A stretch of DNA of 64,000 nt from Buchnera aphidicola (Nurudea shiraii) (lineage in GTDB: Bacteria > Pseudomonadota > Gammaproteobacteria > Enterobacterales > Enterobacteriaceae), in the NCBI GenBank assembly GCA_039829955.1, contig CP140035.1:496001-560000 (forward strand), read 5' to 3'. Numbering within the stretch: the stretch's first letter is position 1; each line of letters opens with the position of its first letter. The position numbers and the translations under genes are program-made. Below the pieces are notes generated by a model. It worked only from the letters and a program-made list of their open reading frames with translations, was not told the origin of the DNA and searched no databases. Of this stretch, positions 34,225 to 44,283 are shown piece after piece.

Positions 34225-34512
34225 TTACCAAGACATCTGTTTATTATGCTTAATAGTTAATAAGACAAATTCAGAATAATTGATAACATAAACTTTATTA
34301 GAAATTTTTTTTTGAATACCACGAGCATTAATATCATTTTTTAAAACATATATTTTTACTGGAATAGATAAAAACTTATTTAAAATAACATTCCCATTTA
34401 TTGCAATTATTACACCATCTTGCAATACAACTATGTCATCATCTGATTTTAAAAAATTTACTAATAATATCATATTAACTTCAAAAGGAGAACGCGTTAA
34501 AATATGTAGCAT
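34225..34512 (-). CDS. tusB: Sulfur-relay protein TusB
   Basis: TusB is one subunit of the TusBCD heterohexamer that passes sulfur from TusA to TusE and MnmA for 2-thiolation of U34 in tRNA-Lys, -Glu and -Gln. The 95 residues equal E. coli, with MLHILTRSPFE at the start, DDIVVLQDGVIIAINGN near residue 25, and ILL..KHNKQMSW at the end. It lies between tusC and rpsL in the same order as in E. coli (tusD-tusC-tusB-rpsL). Confidence 0.93.
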   Translation of the reverse strand: MLHILTRSPFEVNMILLVNFLKSDDDIVVLQDGVIIAINGNVILNKFLSIPVKIYVLKNDINARGIQKKISNKVYVINYSEFVLLTIKHNKQMSW

Positions 34513-34523
34513 ATTTTATCCCT

Positions 34524-34883
34524 TTAAAAATTAATGATTAAATCATATTTCTCTAATTTTTCTCGTATATGCTCTCGATTTATCACTAAAACTTTTAAAA
34601 AAAAATCACTCTTAGAAAAAAGTCCCCTTTCAATTAATGAGTTCTTACAATAATATAATTTGTTAATTCCAAAATAAGGCAACATCCCAAAAGAAGATGC
34701 ATAATTATGAGATAAAATACATTCTGGTTTTTGATTTTTCATTAATTGAAAAACTCCATCTCCGATAAAAAAAAGAGCAATATTATTATTAAATGTAGAA
34801 ATCGACAAAACAGAATCCAATCCTTCACGACTAAAACTACTTCCGTGAGGTACACGAGAAAAAATGAATGCTATATGTTTCAT
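34524..34883 (-). CDS. tusC: Sulfur-relay protein TusC
   Basis: TusC is the second subunit of TusBCD. The 119 residues (E. coli 119) begin MKHIAFIFSRVPHGSSFSRE and include FFIGDGVFQLMKNQKP and SFGMLPYFGI, as in the DsrE/F-like family. It is spaced 10-12 bases from tusB and tusD, so the three are one translational unit. Confidence 0.93.
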   Translation of the reverse strand: MKHIAFIFSRVPHGSSFSREGLDSVLSISTFNNNIALFFIGDGVFQLMKNQKPECILSHNYASSFGMLPYFGINKLYYCKNSLIERGLFSKSDFFLKVLVINREHIREKLEKYDLIINF

Positions 34884-34893
34884 ATCAACTTGT

Positions 34894-35283
34894 CTAAAAT
34901 TTTATAATACGATCACTTTTTTCGATATATTTTACTAATTCACTAAATCCTGTTAGGTTAAAAGATAACCATAAATCATTGTTCTTTTTTAAATAACCAT
35001 TATGTATATTATTATCGAAACATAGTCCTCTTCTAGAAGCAGCACTAACACAAACATTCAGTTGAACAGAATGCTTATGATGCAAATTTATCCATTGTTC
35101 AATTAAATTGTACTCATCAGAACAATAAGAAATGTCTATATTAGCATTTAAAACTCCATCAAAATGAAAAAAAATACTTAGCAATTTATTTTTACTATTT
35201 AAAACAGCTTTAGAAAAAAGAAATGCAGTACTAGCATTTTGCGTTCCATACGGCGGTCCAGTAACTAATAATGTAAAATTCAT
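34894..35283 (-). CDS. tusD: Sulfur-relay protein TusD
   Basis: TusD carries the active-site cysteine of the TusBCD complex. The start is set at the ATG of 35283 (MNFTLLVTGPPYGTQNAS), aligning with E. coli MRFAIVVTGPAYGTQQAS; a TTG four codons earlier is less likely. The catalytic Cys lies in LNVCVSAASRRG near residue 77. Length 129 against 128. Thiolated tRNA matters for reading A-ending codons, which dominate in this genome. Confidence 0.94.
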   Translation of the reverse strand: MNFTLLVTGPPYGTQNASTAFLFSKAVLNSKNKLLSIFFHFDGVLNANIDISYCSDEYNLIEQWINLHHKHSVQLNVCVSAASRRGLCFDNNIHNGYLKKNNDLWLSFNLTGFSELVKYIEKSDRIIKF

Positions 35284-35334
35284 ATTTTGCTTCAATAAAT
35301 TTTATAAAGTTTAACGTATTTAAATATTAAAATT

Positions 35335-36099
35335 TCATGAGATAGATTTTATATCAATTAATTCTATTTCAAATATCAAAGTAGAATTCCCTGGTATGCC
35401 AGGTACTCCCATTTCTCCGTATGCTAACGTAGGTGGAATAACTAATTTTATTCGTCCTCCTTTTTTTATATATTGTAATCCTTCTTGCCATCCTAATATG
35501 ACGCTATTTAAAGGAAACGATAAAGGTTTACCACGTTTATAAGAATTGTCAAATTCAGTTCCATTCACTAATGATCCAACGTAATTTACAGTAACAATAT
35601 CATTTTTACCAGGATGTATCCCTTCACCCTCTTTTTCTATAAAAAATACTAACCCTGTTTTAGACTGTTTTACATCTTTTTTAGATAACATATCTTTTAT
35701 ATATTTCTCTCCCTGAATAGCGTTCACTTTTGTCTTTTTCGCTTCTATGGTTTTTTTTAAATTGAACAATTTTTTTTTTAATTCTGTTAATATTTTAGAA
35801 ACGTCATCATTAGAAAACTTAGATTTAAAAAACATCACATCTCGCATTCCAGATAATAAAATATCTTTATTTAAAAGCACTCCTAACTCTTTTTTATCTA
35901 AAAAAAAGTTATTTACATAATTTCCCAATGATATTCCTAAAGCATATGAAAATTTTTCATTTTCATTTTTGAAGCTTTTCTCAATAGATACATCTGATGA
36001 AGATGCAATAGTTGCCGGATCTATACTTTTTGAAAAAACAGTAGAAAATAAAAAAAAAACAACTGTTAATATTATTCCTTTCAATAGAAAAAAAGACAT
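35335..36099 (-). CDS. fkpA: FKBP-type peptidyl-prolyl isomerase FkpA
   Basis: FkpA is a periplasmic prolyl isomerase and chaperone. The 254 residues (E. coli 270) start with a hydrophobic signal peptide (about residues 1-23, cleaved near VFSKS). A helical dimerisation domain follows (SYALGISLGNYVNNF), then the FKBP domain from about residue 150. The FKBP domain keeps VNYVGSLVNGTEFDNSYKRG, VILGWQEGLQ and PPTLAYGE. It heads the co-directional block fkpA-tusDCB-rpsL; slyX and the kef genes that neighbour fkpA in E. coli are gone. Confidence 0.94.
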   Translation of the reverse strand: MSFFLLKGIILTVVFFLFSTVFSKSIDPATIASSSDVSIEKSFKNENEKFSYALGISLGNYVNNFFLDKKELGVLLNKDILLSGMRDVMFFKSKFSNDDVSKILTELKKKLFNLKKTIEAKKTKVNAIQGEKYIKDMLSKKDVKQSKTGLVFFIEKEGEGIHPGKNDIVTVNYVGSLVNGTEFDNSYKRGKPLSFPLNSVILGWQEGLQYIKKGGRIKLVIPPTLAYGEMGVPGIPGNSTLIFEIELIDIKSIS

Positions 36100-36787
36100 C
36101 GTAGCTCCAAAATTAAAATATTTTTAAGATATAATTAACTATAATTAATTACATCAAATTAAATTTTGTTTAGAGTAAACTCTAAAAAAAATATTTATAT
36201 AATTCAACAAAACAACAAAAATGTAAAATTTTAATAAAAATAATATATAATACGCAAATAAACTATACACATATTCTAAATAATTTTAAATAATTCTTTT
36301 AAAATACTTAAAATCAAATATACAATACAAAACAAAATACACAAAATAATTTATTTTTTAGAATTATAAAAAATTTATCATTTAATTATTAAAATATATT
36401 TTTACTAAAACAATTATGAACTATAATTGAAACATTTTATTAACATGTTAAAAATACATAAAATTTGAATTTTTATTTTAAAATCTTGAATTTTTAAAAA
36501 CATAAAAATATATATTATTACTTATAAAACTATCTAAAAAAATTAAAGCAAAATGTAAAATAACGTTCAACTTAAAATATTTAACTTTTCTCAATATCTT
36601 AAATTTATGCAACTAAATTTTACATTTTAAAAAAATAAATCTCATCCACCTTTACTTCTATATTAAATATCTTCAAACATACTTATGGAAGTTTAACATT
36701 AATATTATAATTTTGCGCTATTAAGCAATATCAATCTTGATATACTATTTTCGAAGTTATAACTTTATTATAAAGGAACTCTCAAAA
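36100..36787. other. Spacer between divergent fkpA and tsgA
   Basis: Almost 690 very AT-rich bases with no coding-looking frame and no RNA gene. It must hold promoters for fkpA (minus) and tsgA (plus). A TATACT near 36740 could be a -10 for tsgA, but no matching -35 is at the right distance. Genes between these loci in E. coli have been lost, so most of this is probably decayed sequence. Confidence 0.55.
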
Positions 36788-37938
36788 ATGAAAAAAAAAA
36801 CCTTTTAGGACTTACTTGTATTAGTTTTTGTTCTTATTCTTTAACAGGAGCGCTTATCATCGTAACTGGGGTTATTTTGGGAAACGTATCTGAATATTTC
36901 AACATATCTATTTCTAAAATGAGCAATACTTTTACTTTATTAAACGCTGGTATTTTAATTTCTATCTTTTTAAATTCCTGGATCATTAATATTCTATCGT
37001 TAAAAAAACAACTAATACTAGGATTTATATTTATAATAATAGCTATATATATATTAATATTTCACCATACTCTTGCACTATTCTCATTAAGCATATTTAT
37101 TCTAGGAATAGTTAGTGGCATAACAATGTCTATAGGAACTTTTTTAATCGCGTATCTATATGAAGGCAATAAAAGAGCTTCTATATTGCTACTAACTGAC
37201 TCATGCTTTAGCTTATCAGGCATTATATTTCCTATAATTGCTACATATTTAATCTTTCATCACATTTCATGGTATTGGATATATCCCTTAATAGGAACAA
37301 TTTATTTAATTATATTTTTATTAACTCTAAATGTAAAATTTCCTATATTACATTCTAAAAAAACGAAAAATAAAAAAGTAAAAACATGGAATATTTCTAT
37401 TTTTTACTTATCAATATCAGCGTTACTATATATATTAGGACAATTAAGTTTTATTTCGTGGTTACCAGAATATGTTATAAAATCAATAAATTTAGATATT
37501 ATTAAAGCTGGACAATTAGTTAGCAATTTTTGGACGTCGTACATGATAGGAATGTGGTCTTTTAGCATTATATTAAAGTACTGTAATCTTAAAAATATTT
37601 TTATCTACCTAACAGGAATATCTACTATACTAATGTACATATTTAATAATGTGCATAATTATATTTTATTACAATTAATAATTATCTTATTAGGATTTTT
37701 TTCTAGCACTATTTATACTATTATAATTACATTAGCTTCTCAAGAAACAAAAAAACCTTCCCCAAAAATTATAAATTTTATTCTAACTAGTGGAACTGTA
37801 GGAACCCTTTTAACGTTTATAGTTACTGGACCTATAGTAAATAACTTTGGATTTATCTCAGCACTAATCACATCTAATATATTATACGGATTAGTATTTA
37901 TACTATCCACATTACTAAAAGTAAAACAAAAACAATAA
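36788..37938 (+). CDS. tsgA: TsgA-family MFS transporter, with frame error at a ten-A tract after the start
   Basis: This is a major-facilitator membrane protein of the TsgA family, with about 12 membrane spans; the substrate is unknown. Similarity to E. coli TsgA runs through the whole gene, for example MSNTFTLLNAGILISIFLNS, SGITMSIGTFL and SNFWTSYMIGMW. The ATG at 36788 has AAGGA ten bases upstream, but the following ten adenines (36791-36800) put it out of frame. One more or two fewer A would give MKKNLLG followed by LTCISFCSYSLTGALIIVTG, which matches E. coli [20 protein letters not shown]. The conserved frame is open all along, so the N-terminus is under selection although it lacks an in-frame ATG. 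A TTG at 36877 would drop about 28 residues of the first span. Confidence 0.85.
36791..36800 (+). repeat. Ten-adenine tract with frame error in tsgA
   Basis: Ten consecutive A residues directly after the tsgA start codon separate the ATG from the conserved frame by one base. It is a candidate slippage site, with the same position relative to the start as in rpmC. Confidence 0.85.
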
Positions 37939-37942
37939 AATA

Positions 37943-38947
37943 TTAAATTAACCCTATTGCGAGTTTCACTGTTTTTAACAATCTATTGGCTTGAACACAT
38001 GCTTTAGATGCACCATGACATACTATTTCTTTTAAATAATCTTCTTGCTTTCTATAATAAAAATATGAAGATTGCAACTTTTCTATTATATCAGATATAA
38101 CTTCAATTATATCTGATTTAAATGCATGATACGATTTTCCAGAAAATTCTATTTCTAAATCAGAAATTTTTTTATTTGTTAAACTAGAAAAAATATTTAG
38201 TAAATTTGATATCCCTTTCTTATTGACCATGTCATAATGAATACTAGCGGGATTATCTGAGTCAGTAACAGCTAATTTTATCTTTTTAGAAATACTATCA
38301 ATACTTTCTAATAAAAAAATTACATTATTTTTATTGAAATCAGATTTAGACATTTTTCTGTCTAAATCTAACAATGCTAAAATATTTGAGCTGTTTTCTA
38401 TTATATATGGCATAGGAATAGTGAATATATTGCTACCATAATATGCATTAAATCTACGAGCTATTTTTCGAACTAACTCCAGATGTTGCATCTGATCATA
38501 TCCAATAGGAACTATATCAGTTTCATATAATAAAATATCAGAAGCCATTAAAATAGGATAATTTAATAAACCAGAATTAATATTTTTGGAATTTTGAAAA
38601 GACTTATGTTTAAATTGAGTCATCCGTGATAATTCTCCACAATAAGTGTAACATGTTAATAACCAATATAGCTGAGTATGTTGATGAACGTGTGATTGCA
38701 AGAAGATAATACTTTTACATGGATCCAAGCCACATGCTAAATATAAAGCAATAGTATCTAAAATATTTTTTTGCAACTGAACAGATAAACAACGTGTAGT
38801 AATAGAGTGTAAATCAGCAATACAATATAAACATGTATAATAATTTTGCATTTTTTTCCAAGGACGCATAACACCGATATAATTTCCAAGAGTTAATTGT
38901 CCTGAAGGTTGTATAGCACTAAATAACGTTTTTTTGGAATTATTCAC
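37943..38947 (-). CDS. trpS: Tryptophanyl-tRNA synthetase
   Basis: TrpS charges tRNA-Trp. It is a class I enzyme with 334 residues as in E. coli. The HIGH-like motif is in [13 protein letters not shown] near residue 14, and [11 protein letters not shown] is near 196. The tryptophan-pocket segment [16 protein letters not shown] and [23 protein letters not shown] are conserved. It converges with tsgA, with only four bases between stops, and precedes rpe on the same strand after 77 bases (gph, between them in E. coli, is lost). Confidence 0.97.
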   Translation of the reverse strand: MNNSKKTLFSAIQPSGQLTLGNYIGVMRPWKKMQNYYTCLYCIADLHSITTRCLSVQLQKNILDTIALYLACGLDPCKSIIFLQSHVHQHTQLYWLLTCYTYCGELSRMTQFKHKSFQNSKNINSGLLNYPILMASDILLYETDIVPIGYDQMQHLELVRKIARRFNAYYGSNIFTIPMPYIIENSSNILALLDLDRKMSKSDFNKNNVIFLLESIDSISKKIKLAVTDSDNPASIHYDMVNKKGISNLLNIFSSLTNKKISDLEIEFSGKSYHAFKSDIIEVISDIIEKLQSSYFYYRKQEDYLKEIVCHGASKACVQANRLLKTVKLAIGLI

Positions 38948-39024
38948 TATTATATTCCATACAAAATATAGAAATCTTTTAAAATATTAAAATTAAAAAT
39001 TGAACTTATACAGTACGAATTGTT

Positions 39025-39687
39025 TTAATTTAATTCAAAACGAATATTCTTAATAGTTTCTTTATAATTTTTTGATCCAAAAATAGCAGATCCAATTACA
39101 AAGATATTTACTCCATAAGATGCTACTTTTTTAATATTATTTAAATTTATTCCTCCATCAATTTCCAATAATATCTTTCTATTACTGTTATCTATTAATT
39201 GTCGAACTTGTAAGAGTTTTTTAAATGTAATAGGTATAAACTCTTGTCCTGAAAATCCAGGATTGACAGACATTAATAAAATAATATCTAACTTTTCAAT
39301 AATATAGTCTAAAACATGTAATGTAGTTGTAGGATTAATACCAATACCTACTTTGCAACCAAAACTCTTAATCAAATTTAAAGATCTATCTAAATGTTTC
39401 GTTGATTCAGGATGAATAGTAATAAAGTCCGCTCCTGCTTCAGCAAATTTAACTATTAAGTCATCCACAGGATCAACCATAAGATGAACATCAATAATAG
39501 ATGTAATTCCATAACTCCTAATGGATTTTAATACCATTGGTCCAAATGTCAAATTAGGAACATAATGATTGTCCATTACATCAAAATGAATAATGTCTCC
39601 TCCTGCTTTCAAAATATTTTGTATATCTTCTCCTAAATTTGCAAAATTTGCAGATAAAATTGAAGGAGCTAGTAAAATAGTTTTCAT
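39025..39687 (-). CDS. rpe: Ribulose-phosphate 3-epimerase
   Basis: Rpe interconverts ribulose-5-phosphate and xylulose-5-phosphate in the pentose phosphate pathway, which also feeds erythrose-4-phosphate to aromatic amino acid synthesis. The 220-residue TIM barrel has [11 protein letters not shown], the metal/catalytic motif [17 protein letters not shown] near residue 35, DVHLMV near 67, and [10 protein letters not shown] near 176. It lies between trpS and aroB. Confidence 0.97.
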   Translation of the reverse strand: MKTILLAPSILSANFANLGEDIQNILKAGGDIIHFDVMDNHYVPNLTFGPMVLKSIRSYGITSIIDVHLMVDPVDDLIVKFAEAGADFITIHPESTKHLDRSLNLIKSFGCKVGIGINPTTTLHVLDYIIEKLDIILLMSVNPGFSGQEFIPITFKKLLQVRQLIDNSNRKILLEIDGGINLNNIKKVASYGVNIFVIGSAIFGSKNYKETIKNIRFELN

Positions 39688-39967
39688 TAATTTTCCTAAA
39701 ACTTAGTCATACTTAATAATATAATTAACATTGAAATAATTTAAAAAATTTTTTTAAAAAATTTTTAAATACAAAACATGACTTTAATCCCTTTAAAATA
39801 CATATTACCTGGCACTAAATATTATAATATGTACATAATAACGATTATTAATTCACTTTCTTATTTATATATATCTCGTTTAGAAAAATTTAAAAACATC
39901 TCTAAAACATTTAAGTAAAGTAACATATAAAATAATTCTTCAAAACTAATTACATTAGTAATAATAC

Positions 39968-41050
39968 TTAACTACAATTATCAATAACTGACATCAATAT
40001 ATCCTTTTTTACATTATTAAAAACTACAGCTTTTCCTATAGAAGTAGGTAATACCAACCTCACAATATCTGAAGAAACTTTTTTATCTCTTAAAAAACAA
40101 GCATAATAAGAACTAAAAACCATATTTTTGGGTCCTTTTGTAGGTAATCCTATTTTTTTAATTAAATTGATAATCCTATTTTTTTCATAGATATTTAAAA
40201 CTCCTAGTAAAACTGATGTTTCTACTGCCATAATGATTCCAACTGCTATTGCTTCTCCATGTAACCAAACTCCATATCCCAAATAAGTTTCAATTGCATG
40301 TCCATACGTATGGCCTAAATTTAATAAAGCTCTAGAACCATATTCTCGCTCATCTTCTTCAATTATTACTTTTTTAAGTTCGCAACATCTTTTAACACAA
40401 TATAGTACTGTTTTTGAGTCTAATTTTAATATAGAATTAATATTTTTCTCTAACCAATCAAAAAACGTCTTATCAAAAGCAATAGCATATTTTATTACCT
40501 CTGCCATTCCAGATATTAATTGAGATCTCGGTAAAGTAGATAAAAAATCAAGATTAACAATAACTGAAATAGGCTGCCAAAATGAACCAATCATATTCTT
40601 TCCAAGAGAATGATTAACAGATGTTTTTCCACCTATAGAAGCATCCACTTGTGATAATAACGTGGTAGGTATTTGTACAAATTTAATACCACGTTGATAA
40701 ATTGAAGCTGCAAATCCAGTTATATCACCAATTACTCCACCTCCAAGAGCTATTAAAATAGTATCTCTACCATAAGTTTTTTGTAACAACTTTGATATGA
40801 TATATTCTAAAAAACTTATATTTTTAGTTTCTTCACCATCAGGTAAAACTATATAGTTCTTTTTAATTTTAAATTTATCTAAATAACGAAAAACAGTTTC
40901 TTTCCATATTCTATCTACTAAAGTATTAGTAACTAACATAACTTTATCTTTAGATTCAAACGGAAATAAACTATCATTTGTCTTAAATATAGAAGATCCA
41001 ATGTTAATATAATAAGTGCAACTATTTAAAGATACCTTTAATCTTTTCAA
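39968..41050 (-). CDS. aroB: 3-dehydroquinate synthase
   Basis: AroB makes 3-dehydroquinate from DAHP, the second step of the shikimate pathway. It has 360 residues (E. coli 362). The NAD-binding GGGVIGDITGFAAS is near residue 104. The zinc and catalytic residues lie in EVIKYAIA near 194, NLGHTYGHAIE near 247, and LHGEAIAVG near 264. It lies 39 bases downstream of aroK; dam and damX, between aroB and rpe in E. coli, are lost, leaving a 280-base spacer. Confidence 0.97.
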   Translation of the reverse strand: MKRLKVSLNSCTYYINIGSSIFKTNDSLFPFESKDKVMLVTNTLVDRIWKETVFRYLDKFKIKKNYIVLPDGEETKNISFLEYIISKLLQKTYGRDTILIALGGGVIGDITGFAASIYQRGIKFVQIPTTLLSQVDASIGGKTSVNHSLGKNMIGSFWQPISVIVNLDFLSTLPRSQLISGMAEVIKYAIAFDKTFFDWLEKNINSILKLDSKTVLYCVKRCCELKKVIIEEDEREYGSRALLNLGHTYGHAIETYLGYGVWLHGEAIAVGIIMAVETSVLLGVLNIYEKNRIINLIKKIGLPTKGPKNMVFSSYYACFLRDKKVSSDIVRLVLPTSIGKAVVFNNVKKDILMSVIDNCS

Positions 41051-41089
41051 TATGGATATACCTTAAAATTTTATAAATAACAGAATTTT

Positions 41090-41620
41090 TTAACTTAACC
41101 GTTTATCTAACAAGTTAATAATACAAAAAACTACTGCTTTAGCACTTTTCTCATCCATTTGTATAGTGATATCTGCTATTTTTTTATACAAATGATTTCT
41201 TTTATTAGCTAGAGACTCTAAAATAACTCTCACAGGTACATCTTGAGTTTGTAATAAAGGTCTTTTTTTGTCCTTTTTAGTTCTAGCTATCTGTTTTTCT
41301 ATTGTTGCTTCTAAATACACCACAATTCCACGAGACGACAATTTATTTCTAATTTCTTTTGACTCAATAGAACCTCCTCCTGTAGCTAACACAATTCCAT
41401 GTTTATTCGCTAGTTCATTAATAATTTTCTTTTCACGTTCTCTAAATCCTGATTCACCCTCTATATCAAATACCCAACTAATATCTGCTCCAGTACGCTT
41501 TTCAATTTCTTGATCAGAATCATAAAATTCCATACTTAATTGTTGTGCTAATTGGCGACCAACAGTACTCTTTCCAGCTCCCATAGGACCAATTAAAAAT
41601 ATATTACGTTTTTCTGCCAT
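41090..41620 (-). CDS. aroK: Shikimate kinase I
   Basis: AroK phosphorylates shikimate using ATP. The 176-residue protein (E. coli 173) has the P-loop [15 protein letters not shown] near residue 11, the shikimate-binding [19 protein letters not shown] near 34, and GGGS near 79. The LID is at KKDKKRPLL near 116. It forms an operon with aroB; aroE of the same pathway is elsewhere in this window. Confidence 0.97.
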   Translation of the reverse strand: MAEKRNIFLIGPMGAGKSTVGRQLAQQLSMEFYDSDQEIEKRTGADISWVFDIEGESGFREREKKIINELANKHGIVLATGGGSIESKEIRNKLSSRGIVVYLEATIEKQIARTKKDKKRPLLQTQDVPVRVILESLANKRNHLYKKIADITIQMDEKSAKAVVFCIINLLDKRLS

Positions 41621-42102
41621 TTTTTTATATTATTACAATAACATGTTAGTAATAACCATACTCAGTTTACTTAACTGGATGGAGATGAAATTTATAATCC
41701 TTATTATAACAAACTAAATCATTAAGAAAAGTGTGCAAAATATAAGGTCAAAATTTAAAAAATATATAACATATAATTATAAAGAAATAACTTTCTATTT
41801 TTAGTATACTCTAAAATAAATATAAAAATTTAGAATTATATATTTCTCAAAAACATTAACTATAATATAAAATAAAATGTTATATGTTTCAAAAACTTTT
41901 ATGTCAAGTTAATGAAAAATCAACCTTATAATCTTTATATAAGTAACATATAACAACTTATATTTAATCTATATTAAATTATCTATTTTAAGCCATAATT
42001 ATTTTAAAAAAAAATTAATTTAACTGTTTTCAATTTTCAACATTTACTATAAACTATTTAAAAATTAAGCACATTACTAAAATTTTAAAATATTCTTAAA
42101 AC
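41621..42102. other. Spacer between aroK and tRNA-Ser
   Basis: About 480 very AT-rich bases. It must carry the promoters of aroK-aroB (minus) and tRNA-Ser (plus), but I could not pick out convincing boxes. No gene-like frame and no RNA fold were seen. Confidence 0.55.
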
Positions 42103-42187
42103 GGTGAGATGTCTGAGAGGCTTAAAGAGCATGCCTGGAAAGCGTGTATACGAAAACGTATCAAGGGTTCGAATCCCTTTCTCACCA
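42103..42187 (+). tRNA. tRNA-Ser (anticodon GGA)
   Basis: A class II tRNA with acceptor stem GGTGAGA/TCTCACC, anticodon stem CATGC/GCGTG with loop CTGGAAA (anticodon GGA), a long variable arm ATACG-AAAA-CGTAT, and T-arm GGGTTCGAATCCC. It closely follows E. coli tRNA-Ser(GGA) and reads UCU and UCC. CCA is not encoded. It stands alone between aroK and deoD. Confidence 0.97.
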
Positions 42188-42285
42188 TAATAATAAATAA
42201 ACAATTTTATACGAATCAGAAAATTAAATAAATTGCACATATCATTCTTATACCTTAATTTTTGTTTAAATATAATTTTTAACTT

Positions 42286-42999
42286 TTAACTCTCCAATAA
42301 AATCGAATCTAAAGCGATTTTAACCATATTATCTAAACTTGATTCTCGATCTTTGACACTAATCTTAATATTTTTTAAAATATGATCAGATACTGTACAA
42401 ATAGAAGCTGATTTTATTCCAAATTCTGAAGATATACTATATAATCCTGCAGTTTCCATCTCTATCCCAAGAATATTAAATTTCTGTATAATTGATAAAA
42501 TATCACTATTATCATGATAAAATAAATCTGTCGTAAAAAAACTTCCTATATTAATCTTAATTCCTAATTGCTTAGAAGAAACTAGTAAATTATGCACTAA
42601 ATCAAAATCTGCTACAGCAGAAAAATCGTTATCTTGAAATCGAGCTCTATTAACTTTAGAATCAGTAGAAGCTCCTAACCCAACAATAAGATCATTAACA
42701 TTGATATCTTTACAAATAGTACCACAAGTACCAATACGAATAATTTTTTTAACATGATATTGAGTAATTAATTCTCGAACATAAACAATACACGAAGGTA
42801 TCCCAATACCATGACTCATAATAGAAACGCGTCTTCCTTTATAACTTCCAGTGAAACCTAACATAGAACGAATATTAGTGACTTCTACAGCGTTATCTAA
42901 ATAATTTTTAGCTATATATTTAGCTCGAATAGGATCTCCAGGCATAAGCACGAAATCAGAAAAATCCCCTTTTTTTGCATTTATATGAGACGTTGACAT
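42286..42999 (-). CDS. deoD: Purine nucleoside phosphorylase DeoD
   Basis: DeoD splits purine (deoxy)nucleosides to base and (deoxy)ribose-1-phosphate, part of purine salvage from host or self. The 237 residues (E. coli 239) have LMPGDPIRAKYIA near residue 18, MLGFTGSYKGRRVSIMSHGIG near 45, GIEMETAG near 180, and the catalytic Asp in CTVSDHI near 203. The phosphate-site Ser of GSCG is Thr here (GTCG). It follows deoB by 48 bases, as in the E. coli deo operon; deoC and deoA are absent. Confidence 0.96.
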   Translation of the reverse strand: MSTSHINAKKGDFSDFVLMPGDPIRAKYIAKNYLDNAVEVTNIRSMLGFTGSYKGRRVSIMSHGIGIPSCIVYVRELITQYHVKKIIRIGTCGTICKDINVNDLIVGLGASTDSKVNRARFQDNDFSAVADFDLVHNLLVSSKQLGIKINIGSFFTTDLFYHDNSDILSIIQKFNILGIEMETAGLYSISSEFGIKSASICTVSDHILKNIKISVKDRESSLDNMVKIALDSILLES

Positions 43000-43047
43000 A
43001 TATTTTCCTATTTTTATAATATATTTTATATTAAAAACATAATAAAC

Positions 43048-44283
43048 TTATGATTTTAAAAACATAGTGCTTCCAAATTTCATTGAAGACAAATTAAAAT
43101 ATTTTGCTAATGTTTGAGCTATATCTGAAAAAGTATTTCGATGTCCTAAAAACTTTGATTCAATGGTCGGCCAATATATTAATATTGGAATATTTTCTCT
43201 TGTATGATCAGTTCCTATCCAAGTTGGATCACATCCATGATCAGCAGTAATAATCAAAACATCATCTTCTTTTACTAACTCTAATAATTTTGGCAAACGA
43301 GAATCTAACCACTCTAATCCACAAGCATATCCAGACACATCACGCCTATGACCCCATAAAGAATCAAAATCTACAAAATTAACAAAAACAATAGTATTAT
43401 CTTTCGATTTTTTTATTTCATATAAAGTGGAATTAAATAACTCAGACAAACCTGTTGAGTTAACTTGCTTAGTAATTCCATGTCCTGCATAAATATCTGA
43501 AATTTTTCCTATAGAAATTACTTTTCCAGATTTCTCTTTAATTAACTTATCCATAACAGTTACATCATGAGGTTCTACCGAAAAATCCCGTCTATTTCCA
43601 GTTCTTTTAAAACTAAATTTATCATAACCAATAAAAGGTCGAGCAATCACTCTACAAATATTTATTTTTTCTAAATTTAATATTTTTCTAATATTTTTAC
43701 ATATTCTATATAATTCTTTTAAGCTAAAAACATTTTCATGACAAGCAACTTGAAATACTGAATCAATAGAAGTATAAAAAATAGGTTTTTTCGTTTTTAT
43801 ATGTTCTTCTCCGAAATGTTCCAATATAGTAGTTCCAGAAGAATGACAATTTCCTAAAAATCCAGATAAATTACACTTCTTAACAATTTTCTCAAGTATA
43901 TTCTTAGGAAAGCTATCATTTTTATCTTTAAAATAATCCCAATTAAATAACACTGGCACCCCAGCTATTTCCCAATGACCTGAAGATGTATCTTTTCCTG
44001 ATGACATTTCACTTGCATAAGCATAACTTCCTATAATAGCACTACCTTCATTGCTTATTCCTAATAATGACTTTCCTAACGACTTATTAGCAGCATTCAC
44101 TAATCCAAGAGAAATTAAATTAGGTATATTCAAAGGCCCTTTTCGACCTGTGTTAGCTTTTCCTAAATAACAAAATTTCGCTATGTTTCCAAATGTGTTA
44201 GCACCTACATCATTAAATATATGCGCATCACTGGTCGAACCAATTCCAAGAGAATCTAAAACTAAAATAAATGCGCGTTTCAT
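43048..44283 (-). CDS. deoB: Phosphopentomutase
   Basis: DeoB converts (deoxy)ribose-1-phosphate, the DeoD product, to the 5-phosphate, feeding it to the pentose pathway. The 411-residue alkaline-phosphatase-like enzyme (E. coli 407) has the metal-binding [11 protein letters not shown] near residue 9. The insert has SSGHWEIAG, and the C-terminal metal ligands are in [22 protein letters not shown] and GTDHTREN. It is transcribed with deoD. Confidence 0.96.
   Translation of the reverse strand: MKRAFILVLDSLGIGSTSDAHIFNDVGANTFGNIAKFCYLGKANTGRKGPLNIPNLISLGLVNAANKSLGKSLLGISNEGSAIIGSYAYASEMSSGKDTSSGHWEIAGVPVLFNWDYFKDKNDSFPKNILEKIVKKCNLSGFLGNCHSSGTTILEHFGEEHIKTKKPIFYTSIDSVFQVACHENVFSLKELYRICKNIRKILNLEKINICRVIARPFIGYDKFSFKRTGNRRDFSVEPHDVTVMDKLIKEKSGKVISIGKISDIYAGHGITKQVNSTGLSELFNSTLYEIKKSKDNTIVFVNFVDFDSLWGHRRDVSGYACGLEWLDSRLPKLLELVKEDDVLIITADHGCDPTWIGTDHTRENIPILIYWPTIESKFLGHRNTFSDIAQTLAKYFNLSSMKFGSTMFLKS

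Noticed and set aside
36877..36879. TTG start for tsgA
   Set aside because: It would discard a conserved first membrane span whose frame is open upstream, and it has no good ribosome site; the ATG before the A-run is the better start.
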